From Corbicula japonica (Eukaryota; Mollusca; Bivalvia; Venerida; Cyrenidae), in the NCBI GenBank assembly GCA_038501625.1, contig JAZAYU010000368.1, forward strand, positions 41,001 to 105,000: a stretch of 64,000 nucleotides of DNA. Direction: 5' to 3'. The first letter of the stretch is position 1; the number at the start of each line of letters is the position of its first letter. Made by a program: the position numbers and the translations under genes. Under the pieces are notes generated by a model. It was not told where the DNA came from. It worked only from the letters and a program-made list of their open reading frames with translations, and did not search any database. This document shows, piece after piece, positions 11,816 through 23,205 of this stretch.

Positions 11816-12274
11816 AAGTCTCAGAGTCTTAAAATATCTAACTAGTGCTGAGGAGCAGCTCAGAGTATCAAAAGTGACTGTGGTTGGCTAGTTCGTGCGA
11901 GAAGACTAAACTATACAAGGTTGCTCTGACCAGCTAGTTCGTTGAGGGCTCAACTGTACTAAATGGCTGTGACCGGTTGGTTCTTTGGAGGCCATGGATA
12001 TGACCTGCCTTCAAGAAAATGTTCAATTGTAACACTTAAACGTGAACACAACGAAATTATATGTAATGGCAAAAACGCGTCAGAATTTCTAGATTCGTAC
12101 CGTGACATATTACCCCCACACCTTGGAAATTCGTCCTCGAATTCCAGAGGGTACTTTATAATAACAATTGCAGGCGTCTTAGACTTAACCAAGCGATGCT
12201 GTCACGGCCGCAGGTTAGGCGCCATTATCGCAGGGTTGCCCCGGCTTATAAGATGTAAAAAACAATGTTTAGCA

Positions 12275-12950
12275 AAAACGTCAAGAGCACCGTTTCTAAA
12301 CTCGATCAATGATGATGTCTAGCCTGTTATAATGTTCTTTGAATTATCCGGTATTTGGGTTAAAATTGTTCCATATAAGCAATTTAGTATACCAGTATGT
12401 GCTATCAAGGTAAAGGTTACAAGTACTAAAATAGAATTGCGGTTTCATCATTGTTAGATTGTCAGGCGAAGTGCAATTTGAAGATAGCTTGGTACCACGT
12501 AATATGGGAAAACATTTAATTTATAAAGTCAAGAGCACCGTCAAAAATCGAAAAATTATGTCTAGTCTATGACATCAATAGTTTGGGTTCATTGTTTTAT
12601 ATAACAAAGCAATTTTTGCACGCAAACTTGTCTGTCATATCAAGGTCAAGGTTTCAATTACTAAAAATAGAATTGTGGTTTCATCCTTATTACCTTGCCA
12701 GGCGATGTGATGACTGAAGACCACTTGATGAAATATTGTATGCAAAAGCATGTTTAGCATTAAAATCAAGAGCACCTTTAATTAGATCGAAGATTATGTT
12801 AGGTCTGTGCCAGTAATTATTTGGGTTAAATGTTCTATATAACAAAGCAATTTGCTGCACGCAAACTTGTGTCTGTCGTATCAAGGTCAAGGTTTCATGT
12901 ACTAAAATAGAATTGTGGTTTCATCAGACGATGAGATGTTTGAAAATAAC
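12275..12950. repeat. ~245-bp tandem repeat, about 3 diverged copies
   Basis: GTCAAGAGCACCGT recurs at about 12280, 12528 and 12765 (the last as ATCAAGAGCACCTT). Each is followed by ATTATGTCTAGTCTATG-like, TATATAACAAAGCAATTT-like and AAAATAGAATTGTGGTTTCA-like segments. Confidence 0.85.
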
Positions 12951-13487
12951 TTGGGTATATGCAATTTTTTACATGTTATTTATGGTACATTTCGCAAGAA
13001 TACACAGTTCCAATAAGAAACAATGATGTCCTTTGAATATTTAAAAGGTGCATGGCCACGTATCAGAACAAAAATATAAAGTACTTTTTCAAATTTATAA
13101 ACCGGTGAGGATCTTAGAAAGTCGACGTACGAGTGAATGCAACGTGTATACTCAAACCCGAAGGTGTTGCAACATTTATAAGGCAGTTAAATTCGCTCAC
13201 AACACATATCCTAAGATTGACATTTCGTATGACTTAACGGTTTAGCTTTCTTGAACAGTTCTGAACTCCTAAAATATTTTCGTAAGTTACTGAACTTTAC
13301 ATACACAATGAACAAATGCCTCCCCAACAAAACAAAAGTTTGATTTCTGATCACCAACAGAGATTAATTATACCTAATGGGATTGGAGCTTTTATAATAT
13401 TTGTTCACTACTTTAGCTAAGAAATGTGATGATGTTCATGTTGTTACGATAAAGACCGAACACTCATGTTGGCTTTAGCACACCATA

Positions 13488-13590
13488 TTGTCATCCCGGC
13501 TAGCTCATTCGGTAAAGTGCGCGGAGTTTCGTGGCAAGGCGCTGTCGCCGTATGGTACGTGTTCGATTCCCAGTACGGGCAATATCATTT
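13488..13590 (+). mobile_element. tRNA-derived SINE-like module (in unit B)
   Basis: A-box-like TAGCTCATTCGG at 13501-13512 and a better preserved B box, TGTTCGATTCC, at 13560-13570. The tail CGGGCAATATCATTTTATTT matches the GCAATATCATTT end of other copies. Confidence 0.65.
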
Positions 13591-13917
13591 TATTTTATGA
13601 AATGGTTGTTTCTAATTTTCAATTTTATTGGCCTATTTGTATAATATACAATCATTAAAGGCAATAAAATGTTATAAACTAGTTTTAAATAATGAAATTA
13701 TTAGAATGATTTTTATTGAATATAAATTACACAAAGATCGACACATAACTATGAGTGCGCTGGGGTTAAACATGATCTAAAGTTCAATCAATGTAGTTGA
13801 CTTACTCAAAACATAGGTATATTTAACTTGGCATTCTCTGTTTCTTTAATTCTAAGTTGAGTTTAATTCATTTATCAAGTCAAAAACGAACTTCTTGACA
13901 CCTAACGACTTAGAGTA

Positions 13918-14396
13918 TAAAAAGCTAAAGCGGGTTAGTCCACAAGAGGAGTATAACAAGCTATAGCGGGTAAGTCCACACGAGGAGTATAAAAAGCTAT
14001 AGCGGGTTAGTCCACAAGAGGAGTATACAAAGCTATAGCGGGTTGGTCCACAAGAGGAGTATAAAAAGCTATAGCGGGTTAGTCCACAAAAGGAGTATAA
14101 AAAGCTATAGCGGGTTAGTCCACAAGAGGAGTATACAAAGCTATATAGCGGGTTGGTCCACAAGAGGAGTATACAAAGCTATATAGCGGGTTGGTCCACA
14201 AGAGGAGTATAAAAAGGTATAGCGGGTTAGTCCACAAAAGGAGTATAAAAAGCTATAGCGGGTTAGTCCACAAGAGGAGTATACAAAGCTATATAACGGG
14301 TTGGTCCACAAGAGGAGTATAAAAAGCTATAGCGGGTTAGTCCACAAAAGGAGTATAAAAAGCTATAGCGGGTTAGTCCACACGAGGAGAGTCTCA
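13918..14396. repeat. 36-bp minisatellite, 13 copies with a higher-order trimer
   Basis: Variants alternate: TTAGTCC...AAGAGG, TTGGTCC...AAGAGG and TTAGTCC...AAAAGG. The three-unit pattern recurs about three times, indicating expansion by blocks. Because 36 is a multiple of 3, the - strand reads as a 12-residue peptide repeat (YSSCGLTRYSFL); no evidence supports its expression. Confidence 0.93.
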
Positions 14397-14664
14397 GAGT
14401 CTTAAAATATCTAGTGCTGAGGAGCAGCTCAGAGTAACAAAAGTGACTGTGGTTGGGTAGTTCGTGCGAGAAGGGATGACTCAACTATACAAGATTGCTC
14501 TGACCAGCTAGTTCGTTGGGAGCTCAACTGTACTAAATGGCTCTGACCGGCTGGTTCACGAAAATGTTCGATTTTAACTTTTAAACGTCAACACAAAAAA
14601 TTGTATTTAATGGCACAAACTCGACTAGTGACAGAATGTTGACCTTTACGACTTATAAAACCAT

Positions 14665-15240
14665 GTTTAGCTAAAAAGTCAAGAGCACCGTTTCTAAACT
14701 CGATCGATGATGATGTCTAGCCTGTTATAATGTTCTTTGCATTATCCGGTATTTGGGTTAAAATTGTTCCATATAAGCAATTTAGTATACCAGTAAGTGC
14801 TATCAAGGTCAAGGTTACAAGTACTAAAATAGAATTGCGGTTTCATCACTGTTACATTGTCAGGCGAAGTGTAATTTAAAGGTAGCTTGGTACCATTTTA
14901 TATGGAAAAAAAAACATGTTAAGTTTAAAAGTCAAGAGCACCGTTAAAAAAATCGAAGATTATGTCTAGTCTATGACATCAATAGTTTGGGTTAATTGTT
15001 TTATATAACAAAGCAATTTTTCCACGCAAACTTGTCTGTCATATCAAGGTCAAGGTTTCAATTACTAAAAATAGAATTGTGGTTTCATCCTTATTACCTT
15101 GCCAGACGATGTGATAATTGAAGACAACTTGGTAAAATGTTATATGCAAAAACATGTTTAGCTTAAAAGTCAAGATCACCTTTAATAAGATCGAAGATAA
15201 TGTCTGGATAATGTCTGGTCTGTGCCATCAATTATTTGGG
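14665..15240. repeat. ~245-bp tandem repeat, unit B copies
   Basis: GTCAAGAGCACCGT at about 14677 and 14931, then GTCAAGATCACCTT at about 15170. It parallels 12275-12950 in unit A. Confidence 0.85.
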
Positions 15241-16840
15241 TTGAAGTGAAAGTAGAAAGTGAAAGTAGGAAGTAAGTTTTCATTGCATTTCTTGATAACC
15301 CTAACATTATTTTGAAGGATTGGCACTAAACATTGTAGACCAGCATATACTTATTTCAGGTATGAGTTGCTTTGGTATATTGTTCATGAATTTCAGAGTT
15401 CTCATGCAAATGGTTTTTCTTTTGTTTTAGTATGTGCTTGGTAATTAGAACATGAATTAGACTAAATTGAGCTTGCAAACATTTACTACATCCATAGCTA
15501 AATACATTTAGTTACTAAAATCTAGGTGGCAATAAGTATTTCCCCCAAAATTCATTTTTTGAAATTTTAGCCTGTTTTCGCCATTTGCAATGTTTGCGAC
15601 CTCTTAATGTTACCACAACTGAGACAATAAGGTATTCCATCATACACTTTCAACTAGTGAACTAGTACCAAGGTATTAGGATATAACGTGTGTTACATCA
15701 TGCTAATGATAAGGTCATCGTTGCCTTCGTGATAAATGGAGATATACAGTAAAGAAAGTGACCTTTAATCTTTATTATAAAGATGATAGATTGCGTTATA
15801 AAACTTTAAAGGTCAAGGTCACTACTAACCAAAGCTAGTTAACAAGCAATATATTAAGACCACATAAATATCACATTAATATCCACTTCAATGTTCCATC
15901 TGGTGCCAATCAGTTTTACTCGAAAATCCTTTATAAAACTGATTTATAATTGAATGTTAAAACAATGCACAAATACGATCAAACATGATTGTCATTGTTG
16001 ATATTTTGCATGGGTAAGTGACCAAATGTGACAACTGTAGATGTGTTTAGATATTGATTTATTAAAGCAATTCTTTTTTTCTAATAAAACTGGTAGGAAC
16101 TTGTGGAAACGTGGCAGTGGATACTGTAATTCATCATTTTATTATTCATCTTTAAGTTAATGAAGAGTGTTTTATTAAGACACCAGAAATACACTTCATA
16201 CCCGATACCACACTTTCTTTAATTTGTAATTCAATATACAACAATTGGTGGAATTGCTGGTGTTGTTATTATTATACAATTTTAATAAATAAATACTAAG
16301 GTTTAATTTTCCAATAAGCAAGAAAAAAATCATTTTGACGCCTCCCATTTTTCGAAAAAATATGGCTGAATATTTGCATCTACCTTAAAACATACATAAG
16401 CTTTTATCAAGTCCCAATAACAAAGTGTTTTGCTCGTCCTTACAAAGCATAAAATATGTATCAGTTTTCAAGCTCAACGGTACAAACACCTTTATCTACA
16501 CGGCTTCTTTGTTCTAAACTGGTAGCATTTGAAATGTTAATACTAAAACAAAGCGACTTCTAAGAGAAAATACGCAGTAATGATTTTTTGAGCCATGTCC
16601 TGCTTTTAAAATAGACAAGTTATATCGGGCGATATACGATATCATCAATTAATTTTAATTATTTAGAAAAGCCGTTTTTCTATTTAAAGATTGTTTCAAA
16701 GCTATAACTGCAAAAATATCACTTTTCAACATTTCAGATACAGCTTACAAGCGGAATAAAGAGCATAAAGTCGTGTTGCTTTCATGTCTCTTTGGTGTTT
16801 TTTGACGTTACAATAAAACTTTTTACAAATAAATTGTCAT
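15241..16840. other. Intergenic; short AAGGTCAAGGTCACTAC repeat at about 15690-15850
   Basis: The only recognisable piece is a TAAGGTCATCG...AAAGGTCAAGGTCAC segment of the AGGTCA-rich repeat class that also covers 18430-19100. The rest is AT-rich without features. Confidence 0.45.
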
Positions 16841-16844
16841 TAAT

Positions 16845-17060
16845 GTATATTTTTTTGGCATGTAAGGAAAGTTAGAACAGTAAACAATAGCTAGATCTAA
16901 AAGCTCCTGAAAGTTCTATTCACTTCCAAATTCTAAAACTAAACAACGCAATACATTGTTTTAAATGCCCACATGGGTTACATGAAACTGACAAAACATT
17001 TGTTTAACAAATATATACAAAATGAGATATTTGAGAATTGTTTTTGGCCTAAAATTTCCT
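16845..17060. mobile_element. Relic of the P8 fold-back family (one arm)
   Basis: GTTAGAACAGTAAACAATAG, TAGCTAGATCTAAAAGC and TTTTAAATGCCCACAT follow the order of one arm of the intact element at 51133-51815. No partner arm lies nearby. Confidence 0.5.
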
Positions 17061-18429
17061 GGTCGCACTAATATGTGACAAAAGAATAAAATGTTGAGAA
17101 ACAAAAATGGTCCTTAGGCTAATAAAACACCATACGAGGGCGATACGTCGAAAGTCAAACAACACAAAAGACATCTGTTTGCCGTAAGTAATCATAGACC
17201 ACATGTAGAAAAAATCAGTAAATGACAACTGTAAAGGAGTGTTTAAGCTTCCGAAATCTTTATTTTGAAAGATTGGCTCTGTTCTTGAAATTGATAGTTT
17301 TTCTCATCAAACATTGCAAAATTGATGAACATGAAATGACATTTATGATCGCTTTACATGCATATCAATCCTCCAGACGTTTTCCAATAATGTGTCTGCT
17401 GCATTGCAAGTATTGACGTTTGTCTTGCATTTAATAAGACACTCTACACTTTGTGCACTTGTTGTTTTCCAGATGTTGCTAGAGTCTGAGTTAGTTTAAC
17501 TGTTTGCTACCAAGCAATGGATTACATTAAATGAAAAACAAACCAAAGAGTACGCTACCCAGTTTATATCTCTCAGTCATAGGGTCTTCATCAAATATCA
17601 CGAGTACCGGAAAATCGGGTTTCCTTTAAATAGGTCAATTATATCTTAACTAATTGTGCACAACAAGGGCTTTTCTATGTATAATTACGATGGCCGCCGT
17701 TAAAGACAGAAAAAGTCAGTATGTTAAATGGGTCTGTGCTTGGAGTCGAATTATGGAGACAATGTCAACTATAGAGGGGCTAGGCAAATGCAGGATTGTT
17801 CTGCTCTTTTTATTCAATGTATGATGTGTTTATTAATAGATTGAATTCATTCCACTGTATTTATTTCTATTCAATTTGTAGAATACATTTGTAAGCTGCA
17901 TATAAGCGAGTAGGCGGCTGAATCCACATGAGTCTCCTCAGAACGCTCAAAATGCACCAAATTGCACCGAAATTGTGTTCTAATTTTTATGAGGAGCATG
18001 ACCCGGCACAAGTATGAGTCCACTTGAATAGATAGATATGCCCATGCACCTTAATTGGTTGAGAAAAATCCTTACACAGGGAAACTCTAAAATGTCAATT
18101 ACTGGCGTTTGCAGTTTACGGGTGCATTTTAAGAAACATTTCCACTGAGCAATATATGTGAAATACTAATAGATAATTTATAAAAAATATGTCATGCTAA
18201 AGGTAAATCAATATTTCGTCTGAAAATCACATCCTTTCATTAAGTTTCATACAATTCTCCTCATCAATTTAAGAAAATTCTATAGACAGCTGTGTCTAAG
18301 TGGCTGAAAAGTGAATATCAGTCAGAAAATGTCGGTCTTTCAGCTCAAATTAGATGGCCACTGGATGTATCCGTGGAAATTAGAGATAAATGTACTACTA
18401 TATTTATGTCTTTAGTGGACCATAACTAA
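17061..18429. other. Intergenic, nothing seen
   Basis: AT-rich, no recognisable gene or repeat. A 64-codon frame at 17222-17416 has no motif. Confidence 0.45.
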
Positions 18430-19100
18430 TGTTCAAGGAGATCCGGCTTCTGATGAAGGCGATAAAGTAGTGAACTAGTTATACCCAGTTTGAGAATAAA
18501 AAGTCCAAGGATTCTAATTATTATTGATCAAACAATGTTTATTTTGCGTTAAAGCACAACGTGACTTTGACCTGTTGACCTCACATTTCAAGGGGCGATC
18601 TTCTTGTCTGTATAAAAAAATAAAGTCTGAGGATAACAGGATCCCGCTTTGTCTAGTTATTAAGCGGACAAGGTTGTATTTGACCCTTTGTCCTTAAAAC
18701 TCAAAAGAGGGTTAACTACTTCTCATAACAATCCAAACTAGCAAGTTTGAAGGTACTAGGAATTAAGGTCTTTTATTTATGATTATGATATTTAAGATTT
18801 TTGCTTTGAAGGTCAAATTACCTTTGACCTATAAAAAAGCTGTCATCGATTTATAATGACTTACCAATTTTCCTAGTTTGCGTACGATATTCATTGAATT
18901 CCTCAGCTAAAGCTCGAACAAGGTCTCTGCATATGGTCTCTGTGACCTTGAACTTTGAACTTTAGATCAATAGAAGTCACCTGCTTGTTGTAAAATCTAC
19001 CAAAATTGATCTGGTTATGCCCTAAGATTATCTTTTCATTCATAGGTCCTTCCAATAATGTTCATTCATAATGACCTTGACCTTCGACCTGATAACCTAA
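18430..19100. repeat. Diverged tandem TGACCTTTGACCT-type repeat
   Basis: Successive ~175-bp units contain TGACTTTGACCTGTTGACCT, TTTGACCCTTTGTCCTT, TTACCTTTGACCT, TGACCTTGAACTTTGAAC and TGACCTTGACCTTCGACCT, interleaved with AGTTTGAAGGTACTAGG and AATAGAAGTCACCTGC. I recognise this as a widespread invertebrate dispersed repeat type. The TGACCT half-sites resemble nuclear-receptor motifs, but no function is implied. Confidence 0.55.
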
Positions 19101-19310
19101 AAGACAGCTAGATATTGCCATTTTCGTTCTACATGTAAAACATTTCTTAAAAGTGTTTAAAATAAAGATACAATAATAACATTTATTTGTGCCAAGTTTT
19201 TCTGCACTGCACTTTGCCGTTTTAAAGATTTCTATAATTTTCATTTTTATCGACGACAGTGCAATGACGACAGTAGAAGGCGCTTTACCGGATATTTAAA
19301 ATGGCCTTTG
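19101..19310. mobile_element. Relic of the P8 fold-back family, terminal part
   Basis: ACATTTATTTGTGCCAAG, a TTTGCCGTTTTAAAGATTTC segment and TTTTTATCGACGACAGTGC match one end of the P8 family. A similar end (CGACATCAGTGCAATGACGA) is at about 41170. Confidence 0.5.
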
Positions 19311-19771
19311 TAATTTCACTTTTATAGGAATAATTTTCGTGTACCTTAATTTATTTCTAAGAAGTTCTTTATTTGATAAAAAATCTTTGAGTATTGTACT
19401 CAATAAAAGTGGGTTTATGGTGAAGGTGAATTTGACATTGTTTTTTCTTGGAAGATATATCAAGTCGATATTACATTTAGATACAGATCCTTCCTTTGTA
19501 GCTAAGATACAATTAGAATCATGTTACTAAGTAATATTTAATGCATTAGCAAACACTTAACACAGTGAGCGTTCAAATCTGAATTCACAGCGGTATGCTA
19601 TTTGACCAAAAGAATATGGAATCAGTCGAGAACATATTTAAGAAAATGTGTCCTTTCATCATGTAATAATTCTTTAAAATTTATTACATCGTACTGAGCA
19701 ATAATCTTAAAATAAAACAAAACTAATTTACCAGAAAGTACTTCTAAACCGGAAAGAAATATAATATTGTC
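19311..19771. other. Intergenic, nothing seen
   Basis: No recognisable feature. The 63-codon frame at 19339-19530 has no motif. Confidence 0.45.
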
Positions 19772-19952
19772 GCATTCTAAATGATATTGCTCCTGGTGGG
19801 GAGCGAAACCATACTGTACAGCGACAGCGCCTAGCCTTGCATCCGATAACGTTACCGGATGAGCAATCCGGGACAACCCAAAATGGTTAATCGGATAACC
19901 TTAATAAACGTAATCATCACTCCATGACATCGGTATCCGATTATTTACTGAC
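19772..19952 (-). mobile_element. tRNA-like SINE, copy 3
   Basis: Read on the - strand: a 5' segment with TACCGATGTCATGGAGTGAT, then GGGTTGTCCCGGAT, GCAAGGCTAGGCGCTGTCG, GGTTTCGCTCCCCACCAGG and the end GCAATATCATTT. The A box is decayed (TTGCTCATCCGGTAA). Confidence 0.7.
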
Positions 19953-20010
19953 TTTATGTACCGAGAAAATTCTTTGGCAGCCACACTGCACAAATACCGC
20001 TCCGTTAATG

Positions 20011-20165
20011 CGAATTTCAAATGATATTGTCACTAGTGGGAAGCGAATATGTACCGTACGGCGACAGCGCCTAGCCTTGCAATGCCGATATCGTTAAAAA
20101 CTGAGCTAGCCGGGACAACTCCAAATTAAAGTTGACAGGATAACCATAGTAACCGTTATCAGTAC
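20011..20165 (-). mobile_element. tRNA-like SINE, copy 4
   Basis: - strand: AACGGTTACTATGGTTATCC, then GTTGTCCCGGCTAGCTCAGT (A box well kept), GCAAGGCTAGGCGCTGTCGC, a decayed B box and GACAATATCATTT. It lies 60 bp from copy 3 in the same orientation. Confidence 0.7.
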
Positions 20166-20412
20166 TGTGGAATATTGTCTAAGTGGTGCCAGTGATGTAG
20201 CTTAGTAGTGTCAGTATAAGTGACAGTGCTGTCGAAGATTAGGTTTATAGTGTCAGCGCTGTGGAATATAATCCCAGTAGTGTCAGTGTGTAGCTTAGAT
20301 GTGTCAATTATTGCGCCAGTGCTGCCGAAGATTACCTGTATAGTCTCTCTGGTATTAAATATAAGTTCTGTCGGTGATATGGCTAAGTAGTGTCAGTATA
20401 AGCGCAATATAA
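20166..20412. repeat. ~117-bp tandem repeat, about 2 copies
   Basis: Built from TAGTGTCAGTG, GATGTAGCTTAGTAGTGTC, CAGTGCTGTCGAAGATTA and GGAATATAATCCCAGTAG motifs, with the whole order repeated once. Shorter GTGTCAG sub-repeats are nested. Confidence 0.8.
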
Positions 20413-21579
20413 GCAAACGGTTGTTTTAATACGTCATTGCGACTAAATAATGATGATAAATATCTTCAATCAATTCGATAATTTCATGCGTTTTATGTCC
20501 CGATTCAAACGGTAAAATTAATATGTGTATTTAATTGTTATTTCGGTATGCCTTGTGGATAATATACATTTGCAACCTTGCAAAATTGTATAACTATTAT
20601 TTCCCTAATCGGTTAGTTTACATATTTTTTAAGATTAAATTTCACTGTTTTTAAGTCAGTCTCATTTTACTTATGAAACATTAAGCAAGTGAATTAACAT
20701 ATGGCATGTGATTTATTAACAAGTTTTACGCTATTAGGTCAACAGCCTGTTAATGTCCCAGTTAGCAGTCATGTCCTTTAGGCTATATGGCACCTATAAA
20801 CAATTTTGGGCAGGGTATTAGCGGACTAGTTACAGGAAGTCAAGCTTGATTGGTAGAGACTGAAAATAAATATTTTAAAATGAAAATGATAGTTTAATGT
20901 TTTTTAGAAAGAATAATGATTTGAAGACAAATTAAATGTAATTGATTATGAAAAAAATGAAATTCAACTTTAAAAATAGATAGATAATAGAATAGATCAA
21001 AATGTATCATTTTCCAAACACATCGCCCAACGATGAAAATAGCGTTATTTCTGCAATTATGACTTTGTTCCTAAACGGTCAAACTCATTCAGAAATCATC
21101 GATATAGTCGATGCGCCTTGAGCTTATTACATGTAGATTGATTTTACCAGAAGCACTCCTTTCTTCCTGCACAGTACACTATTTTTCCGTCGAATTTTAC
21201 AAGATTTAAATCAATTATATGAAGTTATCATAATATAATTTAAATTCCCCTTGTGCGCCATTAATTGTAAACAAAACTTTGCCATTTAAGGAAATATTGC
21301 TGCCAAGATATAACTCACAGAAGCATAACAAACCTACGCCGATATAGAAACCTGATGTTTGTCTCCGCGAACTTGTTAAGTACGCGCGTACATAAAACAT
21401 AGTACACATTTGGTTGGCCTTGATTAGTTATCGTATATATTCCTTTTGTCTTTTCTGATATTGCTTGAATTTTAATTTGAAGAAAGATATCATATCGTAT
21501 GCCTTACTAGAAAAATACAATTTCGCGAAGTAATGCCCGCATTTCCAAGCGAATAAACATTTTATAGCTTGTTTGTGCC
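20413..21579. other. Intergenic, nothing seen
   Basis: AT-rich sequence; no recognisable gene, RNA or repeat. Confidence 0.45.
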
Positions 21580-21800
21580 CTGTGGTGGTAGTAAAAAGGC
21601 GCCCCGTGCACTTAAGCTGTGCTCTTTGCAGGCAATTGAGCACGAAGCATACATGTACATCTGTGTTAATACTAGTATTGACTTGCGCTTAACCATGGCT
21701 AAGCGGAGTATACAGTAATATTTCCATTTTTGCCCTTGAAAAAGCTGAATCAAATCGAACCAGCAATATTTGAACTATCGTTTTCTGATGACTTTCAGCG
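21580..21800 (+). repeat. Dispersed repeat P6, permuted copy
   Basis: GTGGTGGTAGTAAAAAGGCG and a GAGCACGAAGCATACATG segment precede a TTGACTTGCGCTTAACC segment, ATTTCCATTTTTG and CTGAATCAAATCGAACCAGC. The order of halves is the same as at 32611 and opposite to 31401. Confidence 0.45.
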
Positions 21801-22979
21801 TTCATTTTTCATCTATAAATCTAATTATACCAGATTAAGTAAAAACTTTCTAAACCGCAGCTATTTCTCCAACAGAACTGATTCAGAATACATTTCTTCG
21901 TTCTACAATCCTTCCTTTTCCTTGAAGCCTGGTATAAGTTTTACCTAGTTTGGCTTGTATATTGAGTGACCGGTGGTGTAAAGTGTACGTTACAGGTACT
22001 GGAATTTAACTCGTCTAATTCAATAAGAAAATGTAGCACAATGTATTAAAATTAAGTTTAACATTAGTCAGCTTTAATGTCTCTTGCAGAGACGGCGACA
22101 GATACAACAAACAACCATTTTCGTGACACTAAAGACTATGTTGCCTTTAAACTAATGAGAAGTTGACAGATTTATAGGTAACGGTGCCTGTCATTATGCA
22201 GTACGGCATGTTATTGCAAGGAAACTAAAAAATTGGTTTCACGATGTCTTTAAATTCAAACTTTGATAACAGTATCTTAAATGGGACGGGTAACGAGAAA
22301 GCGGTATATCCGGACAGTTGACGTCAATTTTTGAAATGACGTCATAAATGAGCAAAATGCACTTCACGGTAAAAAAAATTATGTCGTCTAAATGGGTCTC
22401 TCCTTAAAAAAACTACTACACGTAGGCGATTCTATGTTTATGGGATCTTTATTTATCGCACATATGCTACCACATCGTTTAAACAAACATGTTACATGTA
22501 CCAACATGTACTGGAATGGCCTATATGAACTGGTTCAAATATAAATGCCACTGTTTAATCCTTTTCATAAATATGACATCGATATCTAGAATAAGTGATG
22601 TGCCCGATTACAGGTCTTTATTGACATCTTATATTTCGGTGTCTTGTTTGCTGTTAACGTAAACTGGTTGTATTTTAAACCTACAAATCGAGGTTTATGA
22701 TATATCAAATATAAGAAGCGTATATAACTTTCCACCCATGAAATGTCACTTCCTACGTATGTTTGCGATTTTAAGATTGTCTTAAAGCTATTTTGTTCAG
22801 TCTGACAAACAGTTTCATCAATACTGTCTGAACAAGGACACATTGAATACGACACGCAACGCTGAATAATGATGATAATTTAAATTGTACTGAATATCAT
22901 GTACAACAGTTTTATTTATCATAAAATTTATTAAGAAAACAACATTTGTTGAAGATCAAAATATTTCACTACGCACGGT
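21801..22979. other. Intergenic; TGACGTCA pair at 22318-22345
   Basis: CAGTTGACGTCAATTTTTGA followed by AATGACGTCATAAATGAGC matches the short repeats at 2330 and 5985. No gene is recognised. Confidence 0.45.
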
Positions 22980-23205
22980 TGCATGATATAAATGGCATAA
23001 TATTGAAACGGCGAAAAAGGTTCACTTCAAACTATTGACCAATCAAAATACGGAGCAGAAGAAACGGAGCGGAGTGAAAAGGTCGTTTGGAGCGAATAGC
23101 TAGGATCGAATAAATTGGAATTAAATCGAAGCGGAATTGGATTGGAATTGGAATCGAATCGGAGTGGTTACAAAAGTGGTAAGCTTATTGGAAGCGTTTT
23201 GGAGC
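22980..23205. repeat. Cryptic simple repeat rich in GGAATCGGA/GGAGCGAA
   Basis: Purine-rich, unaligned iterations such as GAAACGGAGCGGAGTG, GAATTGGATTGGAATTGGAA and TCGAATCGGAGTGG. Low complexity, no coding sense. Confidence 0.6.

Larger units (their letters stand above)
10890..13215. repeat. Segmental duplication, unit A
   Basis: From about 10905 (TATGACTTAACGGTCTAGC) the sequence is repeated at 13217 (TATGACTTAACGGTTTAGC), an offset of about 2.31 kb. Shared landmarks in order are a tRNA-like SINE, a 36-bp minisatellite, GCTGAGGAGCAGCTCAGAGT, and a ~245-bp repeat. Unit A has six minisatellite copies and an extra ~170 bp at about 11985-12245 that unit B lacks. Confidence 0.85.
13216..15240. 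repeat. Segmental duplication, unit B
   Basis: Second copy of unit A in direct orientation. Its minisatellite is expanded to 13 copies, and its right end stops within the third ~245-bp repeat, at TTATTTGGGTTGAAG. Divergence is moderate, a few percent or more by eye, so the duplication is not very recent. Confidence 0.85.

Noticed and set aside
11963..12322. 119-codon frame in unit A of the segmental duplication
   Set aside because: No recognisable motif, absent from the paralogous unit B, overlaps the ~245-bp repeat, and an equally long frame lies on the opposite strand.
11606..14396. 36-bp direct repeats reminiscent of a CRISPR array
   Set aside because: Units are contiguous without unique spacers, the genome is eukaryotic and no cas genes exist; they are minisatellites.
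18430..19100. Clustered TGACCT half-sites as a nuclear-receptor enhancer
   Set aside because: The motifs belong to a repeat type that is common in invertebrate genomes; no gene nearby depends on it.
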